64,000 nt of DNA from Verrucomicrobiota bacterium. Lineage in GTDB: Bacteria; Verrucomicrobiota; Verrucomicrobiia; Limisphaerales; UBA1319. The stretch spans positions 62,001 to 126,000 of the forward strand of contig JAKLHY010000010.1 of NCBI GenBank assembly GCA_022709905.1, given 5' to 3'. The position numbers were made by a program, and so were the translations under genes. Below are positions 1-8,220 of the stretch, piece after piece. The first letter of the stretch is position 1; every line of letters begins with the position of its first letter. The notes beneath the pieces are model-generated. The model had not been told where the DNA came from. It searched no databases and was given only the letters and a program-made list of their open reading frames with translations.

Positions 1-1530
1 GAGAACGCCGCTGCCCGAGCGGGGATCGTGTTTGCCCAAGGGGGGGCCACCCGTTGGCTGGATATCCCCGGAGATCCAAGCAGCCATTACCTGGCCCGTT
101 TGGATTGGGCCTCGAATTCGACCGAGGTCATTCTCCAGCAGTTCAACCGGGTCCAAAACACCAACCGGGTCATGCTTGCCGATGCCGCGTCCGGAGAAAC
201 CAGGACAATCTGGACCGAAACCGATGCCGCCTGGCTCGAGAATGAAAATCCAACCCGCTGGGTTCAACAAGGCCGGCATTTTGTCTGGCTGAGTGATCGG
301 GACGGCTGGCGACACGCTTATCTCGTGTCGCGCGATGGACAGCGGACACGACAGATCACCCGCGGCCGATGGGACATTATTGATTTGGAGGCCATCGATG
401 ACTGCCGGGGATGGCTCTACTTCACCGCCTCACCCCGAAATCCGACTCAGCGATACTTGTTCCGAGTTCCCCTGAAAGGTGGCAAGCCCAAACGCCTCAC
501 GCCGCAAGACCAGCCCGGGACCCACGACTACCAGATTTCTCCCGACGGCCTGTGGGCGGTTCACACCTGGTCCGGCTTCCTGCGCCCTCCCATGACCGAG
601 ATCATCAGCCTGCCCGAACACAAGTCAATCCGAAGCCTGGCTGCAAATACCAATCTCGTCAAAAACCTCGAATCTCTGAACTTGCCCACAGCCGAGTTTT
701 TTCGGGTGCAGACCGCGGACGATGTGATCCTGGATGGCTGGTGTCTGCGGCCCGCCGACCTGGATTCCGCCCGCAAGTATCCCGTCCTGTTTCATGTGTA
801 TGGGGAGCCCCACGGACAGACGGTGAGGGATGCCTGGGGCGGGAAAGCTCATCTTTGGCATGTGATGTTGGCGCAACAAGGCTATGTGGTCATCAGTGTC
901 GACAACCGGGGAACCGCCGCGCCTCGCGGGCGCGCCTGGCGCAAGGCGGTCCATCGCCAGGTGGGCATCCTGGGCCCGGCGGACCAGGCCGCAGCCGTTC
1001 AAGCTCTTGAAAAACGCTGGCCCTATCTGGATCCTCAACGCGTTGGTATCTGGGGATGGAGCGGTGGCGGATCTTCCAGTCTGCATGCCATCTTCCAGTA
1101 TCCGGACCTGTACCAGACCGCCATTGCTGTGGCGGCCGTGCCCAACCAGCGTTATTACGATACCATTTATCAGGAGCGCTACATGGGACTGCCCGAGGAT
1201 AATCCGGAAGGTTATCGCTTGGGATCGCCCTTGCACCACGCCCGGAACCTGAAGGGCCAACTGCTCCTCATACACGGCACGGGGGATGACAACGTCCATT
1301 ACCAGGGGCTCGAGGCTCTCGTCAACGAACTGGTGGCCTATAATAGACCTTTCACGATGATGGCTTATCCCAACCGGACACACAGCATCAGCGAGGGCCG
1401 CAATACCCCCCGCCATTTGTATGAGTTAATGACCCGCTTTCTCCACGAAAACCTGCCGCTAAAGCAGCGCCGTGCTGAAATATCGCTCGGCCCGATCGGG
1501 GAGAATCGTGGCGATGTTGCCGGAGATTGA
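1..1530 (+). CDS. S9 family (DPP IV-like) serine peptidase, 5' end outside window
   Basis: The reading frame is open from base 1, so the N-terminus is missing; 509 residues are visible, against roughly 700 in the family. The first half matches the DPP IV N-terminal beta-propeller. The second half is an alpha/beta hydrolase with the triad in order: Ser in GWSGGGS (codon 354 of the visible part), Asp in HGTGDDNVH (codons 429/430) and His in NRTHSI (codon 461). The family cleaves X-Pro or similar dipeptides from peptide N-termini, usually in the periplasm or at the cell surface. The last 72 bases overlap the end of the convergent cysK gene, and the C-terminal tail after the helix RFLHENL is longer than usual. 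Confidence 0.93.
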   Translation, partial: ENAAARAGIVFAQGGATRWLDIPGDPSSHYLARLDWASNSTEVILQQFNRVQNTNRVMLADAASGETRTIWTETDAAWLENENPTRWVQQGRHFVWLSDRDGWRHAYLVSRDGQRTRQITRGRWDIIDLEAIDDCRGWLYFTASPRNPTQRYLFRVPLKGGKPKRLTPQDQPGTHDYQISPDGLWAVHTWSGFLRPPMTEIISLPEHKSIRSLAANTNLVKNLESLNLPTAEFFRVQTADDVILDGWCLRPADLDSARKYPVLFHVYGEPHGQTVRDAWGGKAHLWHVMLAQQGYVVISVDNRGTAAPRGRAWRKAVHRQVGILGPADQAAAVQALEKRWPYLDPQRVGIWGWSGGGSSSLHAIFQYPDLYQTAIAVAAVPNQRYYDTIYQERYMGLPEDNPEGYRLGSPLHHARNLKGQLLLIHGTGDDNVHYQGLEALVNELVAYNRPFTMMAYPNRTHSISEGRNTPRHLYELMTRFLHENLPLKQRRAEISLGPIGENRGDVAGD

Positions 1531-2346
1531 ATGCGACAATTGCCGCGCCGCCCAAATGTTGGCCCCCGAGGAAATTCCCACGAGAAGCCCATGATCCCGC
1601 CCCAATTGCCGCGTGGTTTCAATGGCGGCTTCGTCGGAGACTTCGATGACCTGATCAATCATCTTGACGTCGAGCACCGCGGGAATGAAGCCATCGCCGA
1701 TGCCTTGAATCTGATGCAGTCCGGGTTCGTGTCCCAGCAGGGCCGAGACATTTTTCGGCTCCACCGCCACGATCTTCACTCCCGGTTTGTGCTCTTTTAA
1801 GAACTTGCCGACGCCTTGCAGTGTCCCACCGCTGCCGACCCCCGCGACAAAACAGGCAATATCCCCATTGAGCTGGCGCCAGAGTTCGCGGGCCGTTTCC
1901 TCGTAGTGCACCCGCGGATTATCCGGATTTTCGAACTGCTGAGGCACAAACACTCGAGCATCATCGGCGGCCATCGCCCGAACCTTATCCACCGCGCCCG
2001 CGATGCCTTCCGAGTCCGGGGTCAGCTCAAGATCGGCCCCCAGGGCCCGGATTAACTTGCGCCGTTCCACACTCATCCCTTCCGGCATCACGATGAGAAC
2101 CCGGTAGCCTTTCAACCGGCCGACCAGGGCCACGCCGATGCCGGTGTTGCCCGAGGTGGGTTCGACAATCACGGAGTCGGGCTTCAACCGGCCGTCGCGT
2201 TCGGCCCCCTCCAGCATCGCAAGCGCGATCCGATCCTTGATGCTCCCCCCAGGATTGAAGAACTCGGCCTTCGCAAAGATGTGCTCCGGCCTCAAGCGCA
2301 ACAGCGGCGTATTGCCAATCAAACTCAGAATATTATCCGTTAACAT
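1459..2346 (-). CDS. cysK: Cysteine synthase (O-acetylserine sulfhydrylase)
   Basis: This PLP enzyme makes L-cysteine from O-acetylserine and sulfide in the cytoplasm. The start MLTDNILSLIGNTPLL is the classic N-terminus and has AGGA six bases upstream; a longer in-frame start at 2433 is less likely. Lys37 in GGSIKDR is the PLP-binding residue, PTSGNTG is the substrate loop and GVGSGGTLQG the phosphate loop. The C-terminus ILPDRAERYFSTALL is the normal family end, so the overlap with the convergent peptidase is real and not a read-through. At 295 residues it is close to the usual length. Family members that use phosphoserine or cystathionine cannot be excluded. Confidence 0.93.
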   Translation of the reverse strand: MLTDNILSLIGNTPLLRLRPEHIFAKAEFFNPGGSIKDRIALAMLEGAERDGRLKPDSVIVEPTSGNTGIGVALVGRLKGYRVLIVMPEGMSVERRKLIRALGADLELTPDSEGIAGAVDKVRAMAADDARVFVPQQFENPDNPRVHYEETARELWRQLNGDIACFVAGVGSGGTLQGVGKFLKEHKPGVKIVAVEPKNVSALLGHEPGLHQIQGIGDGFIPAVLDVKMIDQVIEVSDEAAIETTRQLGRDHGLLVGISSGANIWAARQLSHSISGNIATILPDRAERYFSTALL

Positions 2347-2457
2347 GTCGATCCTGTTTAACGCCCTCCATTTTATGACCGCCTCCGCCAAACCAGAAGA
2401 CAAAAACTTCACATTCGATTGTCCACGTGACATGTTGATCGCAGATAGAGTGGATTT

Positions 2458-5007
2458 ATGACATTACGTGTCACACGATTAAAGACGAACCGGATGCTGG
2501 CGGTTGCCGGCAAGAGCCGGAGGGGTTGGCCGCGGCGTCTTCGAGCCATGGGTGTCCTTGCCTGGCTGCCGATCGCATTCCTCTTGGGGCCGTGTTGTGT
2601 GCAGGCGGCGCCACTCGTGATTGATGGTTTCGCCTATACTAACTCCGCGGCCGCCCGCCGGGCCTGGTTCTCAGCAGGCAGCGCCCCGGCTGTAACGATG
2701 GAGGCTTCCGGAATATGGGGAAACGATTCGGTCATGATTTTGACCTGCGATTTTGCCACGCGAGAAAGCCGATGTTACTGGGACCGCAGTGCCGCCCTCA
2801 AACTGGCGTCCTATACGGATTTTGCCTTGGAGGTTTTTGCGCCTGATCCCGGGGCAATTTCCGCTTTTACCCTCTATTTCCGTTCCGGTTCAGGCTGGTA
2901 TGGAGCTTCGGCGGCCATTACCGTGTCTGGCTGGCAGACCTTGCGCTTTTCCCGAAGTGAGTTTATTGCCGAGGGAACGCCCGCAGGCTGGGATCGGATC
3001 GAGGGCATCCGCCTCTCGCCCTGGAAAGCGGCGCCAAGGAACACCATTCTGGCAGTCCGCGAACTCCGGGGGTTTACGCCGCCCGTCCTTCTCGTTCGTG
3101 ACGATCAAAGCGGCAATCCGGGGATCGTTACGGAAACAATCGATCGGCACCTGGCATGGTTTCAGCGTTATCATGTGGATTGTGGGGTGGTGACTCGGGC
3201 GGGCGTCGAATCCGGTCTGCTCAAGGAAAGCCGCCTGGCCATCCTGCCTTACAATGAGACCCTCTCGGACAGCGAGTCGACGCAGTTGGAACGTTTTGTC
3301 GGGGCCGGGGGCAAGCTCATGGTCTATTATCTCCTGCCCTCCCGGATCTCCGCCTTGCTCGGAGTGCGGCGCACGGGCTGGACCCAGGGCGATTTCGCCG
3401 CCTGGTCATTCACGAATACCCCGATCGCCGGGCTGCCAGATCGGATTTTGCAGGATTCGTGGAACATTACCATCGCCATCCCTGATGGGACAATCAACTC
3501 CCGGATCATTGCCCAATGGGAAGACCGTCGCGGCAACCCAACAGGTTACGCGGCATGGATTGCGAGCGATCATGGCTTTTTCATGTCGCACATCCTGCTT
3601 GGCGATGATGCCGACCGAAAGTCCTTGGCCCTTCTAAGCCTTGTCGGGCATCTCTTGCCGGAGATCTGGTCTTCCGCCGCCTCGGGTGCCATCCAGCAAA
3701 TCGGGAAAGTTGGCGCGTATCACTCCTATGCCGAAGCCGAAGCCGGCATCCGCGGAAACGCCGAATCCACCTTGCGCGCGCCTCTTGTGGCGCAAGAACT
3801 CTCGGCCGCTGCCGCGGATCGCGACCGCGCCTTGAACGAACTCTCCATCGCAAACTTCGCTCAAACCATCTTGGCTGCCCACACGGCCCGGGCGCATTTG
3901 AAGGAGGCCTACTTTCTGAGTTTGAAACCGGTCGCCCCGGAGTTTCGAGCCGTCTGGGATCACCACGCCACCGGTCCCAATCCCGGCCGCTGGGACACCA
4001 GCCTGGAGGCCCTCGCCACCAACGGCTTCACCGCCATCTTTCCCAACATGCTATGGGGCGGCCTGGCGCATTACAATAGCGCCTGGCTGCCGCATTCGGC
4101 TGAATTCAATGCTCATGGCGATCAGATCGCGGCCTGTGTCTCTGCGGCGCATGCCCGGGGTCTCGAGGTGCATGTCTGGAAAGTAAACTGGAACCTCAGC
4201 GGCGCTCCGCAGGCGTTGATCGACACGCTCCGAAATGCCAGCCGCACCCAGATTTCACGCGATGGCCGGCCCATCGATTGGCTCTGCCCGTCGCATCCCG
4301 AAAACTTCACCCTCGAGACCAACTCCCTGCTCGAGGTCGTTCGCAACTATGATATTGACGGTATCCACTTCGACTACATCCGATATCCCGATAGTGATTA
4401 CTGCTACTGCCCGGGTTGCGGCGCCCGTTTTCAGAGCCAGACCGGCCGCGCCGTCACACAGTGGCCGGCCGATGTTCTGACTCCCGGCGGGCTCCGCAGC
4501 GCCTTTCTCGATTGGCGCCGGGCCCAGATTACCCGGCTCGTTGCCGCCGTTTACGCCGGCGCCAAGACGATCAAACCCCGCGTCAAGGTTTCCGCCGCGG
4601 TCTTCCCAGATGCTGTTAGCGCATACGACGGGGTGGGACAGGACTGGCGCCGATGGATTGACGAGGGGATCGTCGATTTCCTTTGTCCCATGGACTACAC
4701 GTCGGGGCTCCACTCGTTTACCAAACTTGTGGCTCAACAACTCGCTTATGCCAAGGGCCGCGTGCCGATCTACCCCGGCATCGGCGCCCATGCCCTCGAA
4801 GCCGATGCCGTCCTTGCTCAAATCCAGGGCACCCGCGACGCCCGCACCGGAGGATTTATCGTGTTTGAATTGAGTCCCGGCACTCTCACGGGGCTTCTTC
4901 CGGCAATCCATGCCGGCGCCACGGCTCCCGACGAACCGGACACCGATGAGGATTTTCTCCCCGATAGCTGGGAAAACCGATCGTCGATGCGTCGGTCTGA
5001 GCCGTAA
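2458..5007 (+). CDS. Secreted GHL10-type (glycosyl hydrolase-like 10) protein
   Basis: This large exported protein has a long positively charged N-region and a hydrophobic segment ending near VQAAP (about residue 50), so a signal peptide is likely; Met31 is a possible alternative start. Residues about 60-210 form a beta-rich domain, and about 220-420 resemble a ThuA/GATase-like fold. The catalytic-type TIM barrel runs from about residue 495 (EFRAVWDHH) to 820 and contains DIDGIHFDYIRYP, the hallmark of GHL10/DUF187 proteins, followed by a CYCPGCGARF cysteine motif and a CPMDYT strand. The protein ends in DTDEDFLPDSWEN, the beginning of a calcium-binding TSP3-like repeat that then stops. The substrate is unknown. 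It is divergent from cysK, with 111 bases between the starts. Confidence 0.85.
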   Translation: MTLRVTRLKTNRMLAVAGKSRRGWPRRLRAMGVLAWLPIAFLLGPCCVQAAPLVIDGFAYTNSAAARRAWFSAGSAPAVTMEASGIWGNDSVMILTCDFATRESRCYWDRSAALKLASYTDFALEVFAPDPGAISAFTLYFRSGSGWYGASAAITVSGWQTLRFSRSEFIAEGTPAGWDRIEGIRLSPWKAAPRNTILAVRELRGFTPPVLLVRDDQSGNPGIVTETIDRHLAWFQRYHVDCGVVTRAGVESGLLKESRLAILPYNETLSDSESTQLERFVGAGGKLMVYYLLPSRISALLGVRRTGWTQGDFAAWSFTNTPIAGLPDRILQDSWNITIAIPDGTINSRIIAQWEDRRGNPTGYAAWIASDHGFFMSHILLGDDADRKSLALLSLVGHLLPEIWSSAASGAIQQIGKVGAYHSYAEAEAGIRGNAESTLRAPLVAQELSAAAADRDRALNELSIANFAQTILAAHTARAHLKEAYFLSLKPVAPEFRAVWDHHATGPNPGRWDTSLEALATNGFTAIFPNMLWGGLAHYNSAWLPHSAEFNAHGDQIAACVSAAHARGLEVHVWKVNWNLSGAPQALIDTLRNASRTQISRDGRPIDWLCPSHPENFTLETNSLLEVVRNYDIDGIHFDYIRYPDSDYCYCPGCGARFQSQTGRAVTQWPADVLTPGGLRSAFLDWRRAQITRLVAAVYAGAKTIKPRVKVSAAVFPDAVSAYDGVGQDWRRWIDEGIVDFLCPMDYTSGLHSFTKLVAQQLAYAKGRVPIYPGIGAHALEADAVLAQIQGTRDARTGGFIVFELSPGTLTGLLPAIHAGATAPDEPDTDEDFLPDSWENRSSMRRSEP

Positions 5008-5143
5008 ACACTGAGGCATCTTGCGGCGGGCGAGGCGGATGGATTTGAGGGTTTGCAGAATGGAGCGGTATGGCTTTATATAGAGATATTGATAGTTCGA
5101 ATAACCCTAATCCAGCCGGCAGCCAAGCTGGAGGAGAGATTCC

Positions 5144-6307
5144 ATGATCTCGAACCTATTGGAGTTGCGCAAGTTTGTGGCTCCCGAATTTGTCTACGGC
5201 CTGCAGGCCCGGCATTTGGCTGGGCGTTACGTGAGGAATTGGGGCGCCCATCGGGTGATGGTGGTCACGGATCCGGGGGTCATCGCGGCCGGTTGGACTG
5301 AGGAGATGGTGCGTTCCCTTGAACAGGAGGGGATTCACTTCGTTGTCTTCAAGGAGATCTCTCCCAATCCGCGCGACCATGAAGTCATGGAGGGAGTGCG
5401 GTGCTATCAGCGCGAAGGATGCGATGCCCTGTTGGCCATTGGCGGGGGCAGCGTGATCGATTGCGCCAAAGGCATTGGCATCGTTGTCGCCAACGGCGGC
5501 AATGTTTTGGATTTTGAAGGAGTCGACCAGGTTCCAATGCCCATGCCCCCGCTGATCTGCATTCCGACCACCGGCGGGACTTCGGCCGATGTCTCGCAGT
5601 TTGCCATCATCAACCACACAGCCGAGAAGGTGAAGATCGCCATCATCAGCAAGGCGGTGGTGCCGGATGCGGCGTTGGTGGATCCCCAAACGCTCGTGAC
5701 CTTGAGTCCTTATTTGACGGCTTGCACAGGCATGGACGCGCTGGTGCATGCCGTTGAGGCCTTTGTTTCGAATGCCGCCAGTCCGCTGACCGACATGCAT
5801 GCCTTGCAGGCTGTGAAGCTGATCCACGAACACCTCGCGTTGTCGATCGCGGACCCCGGCGATCTTGAACACCGCGGCGGCGTCATGCTGGCCAGCCTGG
5901 AAGCCGGGCTCGCCTTTTCCAACGCCAGTCTCGGCTGCGTCCACGCGCTGGCCCACAGCCTGGGAGGCTACCTCGACTTGCCCCACGGCGAATGCAACGC
6001 CCTGTTGCTCCCGCAAGTAGTTGAGTTTAACTTTTCCTCCGCGCCCGAACGTTTTCACCAAATCGGAGACAGCCTCGGATTGAACCTGAAGGGACTCTCT
6101 TCCGACGCATGCTGCCAGGCTCTCGTCAGGCATTTGACCGAGATGCGCCAGCAATTGGGCATTCCGGGCACGCTGAAGGATCGAGGCCTGGCCCCAACCG
6201 ATATCCCGATTCTGGCGACAAAAGCCTTGCGAGATCCCTGCAATGCCACAAATCCCCGAACTCCGACCGGACGCGACCTGGAGATCATTTTGGAGGCTTC
6301 CCTCTAA
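5144..6307 (+). CDS. ercA: ErcA-like iron-containing alcohol dehydrogenase
   Basis: This 387-residue group III alcohol dehydrogenase has the NAD motif GGGSVIDCAKG and the metal ligands Asp198, His202, His267 and His281. The N-terminal segment APEFVYGLQARHLAGRYVRN and the stretches IPTTGGTSADVSQFAII and NASSPLTD-like (NAASPLTD) match the ErcA subfamily. In Pseudomonas, ErcA takes part in regulating alcohol oxidation and not only in catalysis. A strong ribosome site, GGAGGAGA, lies before the start. The stop TAA overlaps the start of the next gene (TAATG), a histidine kinase, which is the same partnership as ErcA with ErcS-type kinases. The subfamily call rests on remembered sequence similarity. 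Confidence 0.85.
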   Translation: MISNLLELRKFVAPEFVYGLQARHLAGRYVRNWGAHRVMVVTDPGVIAAGWTEEMVRSLEQEGIHFVVFKEISPNPRDHEVMEGVRCYQREGCDALLAIGGGSVIDCAKGIGIVVANGGNVLDFEGVDQVPMPMPPLICIPTTGGTSADVSQFAIINHTAEKVKIAIISKAVVPDAALVDPQTLVTLSPYLTACTGMDALVHAVEAFVSNAASPLTDMHALQAVKLIHEHLALSIADPGDLEHRGGVMLASLEAGLAFSNASLGCVHALAHSLGGYLDLPHGECNALLLPQVVEFNFSSAPERFHQIGDSLGLNLKGLSSDACCQALVRHLTEMRQQLGIPGTLKDRGLAPTDIPILATKALRDPCNATNPRTPTGRDLEIILEASL

Positions 6308-7965
6308 TGGATAACGCCGGCAAACAATGGAGCGAGTGGCGCAACAAAATCATCGGCCTCGGCGAGCAATCCGGCCGGAAAAACTATTACCCGGAGTTGC
6401 TCAGGCGACTCGATGAAATCAAAGCCTCCGAGGCCGATTTGCGGTCTCTGTTTGACAGCGTCACCGATGCCATTTTCATTCATGACAGCCAAGGTCTCGT
6501 TATCGATGTGAATGAGGCCATGCTGGCCATGTTCCAGGTGACTCGGGAACAGGCCATGCAGTCCAGGGTGTGCGAGTATTCGGCGTCCGAGATGTCCATG
6601 GAAGGGCTTCGCAGAATTTGGGCTGAGCTGTACCAGGGTCGCGCAAAGCATCTTTTCGAATGGAAAGCCCGGCGACCTCGGGATGATTTCCGGTTCGACG
6701 TGGAAGTGGCGGCCCGCGCCACCCGCTGGAAAAACCAGGACATGATCGTGGCGGTGGTTCGCGATATCACCGAACGCAAATACGCCGAATGCAAGCACCG
6801 GGAATTGGAGCAGCAACTGATGCAGGCTCAAAAATTGGAGTCTATTGGCCGTTTGGCCGGAGGTGTGGCTCATGATTTCAACAACATGCTTCAAACCATT
6901 CTCGGCAACGCCGCCCTCGCCCTCGAAAATGCCCCTCCCGGCACTCCTTTGCGCGAAAGTCTCGAGGAAATCCAGAAATCCGCCCAGCGTTCCGCCGACC
7001 TGACCCGCCAGTTGCTCGCCTTTGCCCGGAAGCAGGTGATCAACCCCAAGATTCTCGATCTCAATGACACGGTCGCCGGCATGCTCAAAATGCTCCGACG
7101 CCTCATTGGCGAAGACATCGACCTGGTCTGGATGCCGGGTCCTGATCTCTGGTCAGTCAATCTGGATCCCAGCCAGGTGGACCAAATCCTGGCCAACCTG
7201 AGTGTGAACGCCCGTGACGCCATCGCGGGTTCCGGCAAGGTCACCATTCAAACCACCAATGTCCGTCTGGATGATGCTTATGCCGAGAGCCATCCCGAAA
7301 GCGAGCCCGGTCGTTACGTGATGCTTGCGGTCAGCGATACCGGTCAGGGCATGGATGCCGAAACTCGTGCCCGCATCTTTGAACCGTTCTTCACTACCAA
7401 AGAAGCCGGCAAGGGAACAGGCCTTGGTCTTGCGATTGTTTTCGGTATCGTCAGGCAAAACAATGGCCATATTACCGTCCAAAGCGAGTTAGGCCGCGGC
7501 ACTACCTTCAAGATCTATCTCCCCCGAGCCGAGGCCGAACCCACACTGGCCACGCCAAAAACCGCCCGTCCATCCCGAGGAGGAACCGAGACTGTCCTGC
7601 TCGTCGAGGATGAACAACAAATTCTGAGCCTGGGCCGCCGCATTCTGCTGCAATACGGCTATTCGGTTCTCGAGGCTGCCACACCCGAAATCGCCCTCGC
7701 GTTGTCGGCGCGGCATCCCGGGCCGATCCACCTCCTCATCACCGACGTCGTCATGCCGGGCTTGAACGGGAAGGAATTGCGGGAACAGCTGCGGATCAGC
7801 CATCCGGACCTGAAGTGTCTTTACATGTCAGGTTACACCGCCGATGTGATCGCACACCATGGCATCCTGGACCCGGGCGTTCACCTGCTCGAGAAACCCT
7901 TTACCGTTCACGCATTGATCCGGAAGGTCCGCGAAGTCCTGGATCAAAGCCAAACAGCTCCCTGA
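6307..7965 (+). CDS. Soluble PAS hybrid histidine kinase with receiver domain
   Basis: The start is the ATG overlapping the ercA stop; an in-frame start further upstream would lie inside ercA. The 552-residue protein has no membrane segment. Domains in order are a PAS sensor (about 35-160), a HisKA domain with the phosphorylated His189 in GGVAHDFNN, a HATPase_c domain (about 290-405, with SVNARDA, DTGQGM and GTGLGLAI), and a C-terminal receiver (about 430-545) with Asp480 in LLITDVVMPG and the Lys of EKPF. No output domain is attached, so the signal probably passes to a separate response regulator or phosphotransfer protein not in this window. Coupling to ercA suggests the pair senses alcohol or aldehyde metabolism. 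Confidence 0.92.
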   Translation: MDNAGKQWSEWRNKIIGLGEQSGRKNYYPELLRRLDEIKASEADLRSLFDSVTDAIFIHDSQGLVIDVNEAMLAMFQVTREQAMQSRVCEYSASEMSMEGLRRIWAELYQGRAKHLFEWKARRPRDDFRFDVEVAARATRWKNQDMIVAVVRDITERKYAECKHRELEQQLMQAQKLESIGRLAGGVAHDFNNMLQTILGNAALALENAPPGTPLRESLEEIQKSAQRSADLTRQLLAFARKQVINPKILDLNDTVAGMLKMLRRLIGEDIDLVWMPGPDLWSVNLDPSQVDQILANLSVNARDAIAGSGKVTIQTTNVRLDDAYAESHPESEPGRYVMLAVSDTGQGMDAETRARIFEPFFTTKEAGKGTGLGLAIVFGIVRQNNGHITVQSELGRGTTFKIYLPRAEAEPTLATPKTARPSRGGTETVLLVEDEQQILSLGRRILLQYGYSVLEAATPEIALALSARHPGPIHLLITDVVMPGLNGKELREQLRISHPDLKCLYMSGYTADVIAHHGILDPGVHLLEKPFTVHALIRKVREVLDQSQTAP

Positions 7966-8018
7966 ACCGGACCGGCGCACTTCCCCGGACAGGGTGTCTC
8001 TTGACTGCAGTCGAACGT

Positions 8019-8220
8019 CTACGGGATGTGATGCCCGGATAGCCCTGCGTGAATGGCCTTTACTTGTCTGATCTGGGGTTCGGACGAAGCTCCCACGGGC
8101 CCCGCTGGGACATCGGAGTTTGGCCTCAGCTCCAGAGTGATGACACCCTGCTGTGAAATGACTTTTCGCGCCCATTCAATCCACCGTTCGTCCGGGAACC
8201 GTGTGTTGCGTTTGCCCCAA
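8019..8220 (-). pseudogene. C-terminal fragment of an unrecognised protein
   Basis: A minus-strand frame of about 65 codons runs from directly beyond the stop of the GH5-like gene to a TAG stop. It contains a protein-like end with residues such as TRFPDERWIEWARKV, GVITLELRPN and EPQIRQVKAIHAG. This looks like the tail of a secreted carbohydrate-active protein, but I cannot name the family. There is no start codon or body for it upstream, because the GH5-like gene occupies that strand. It is best read as the leftover 3' end of a gene replaced by the GH5-like gene. Confidence 0.45.

Noticed and set aside
6109..6306. In-frame upstream extension of the histidine kinase
   Set aside because: It lies wholly inside ercA in another frame and has no kinase or sensor character; the TAATG overlap gives a natural start at 6307.
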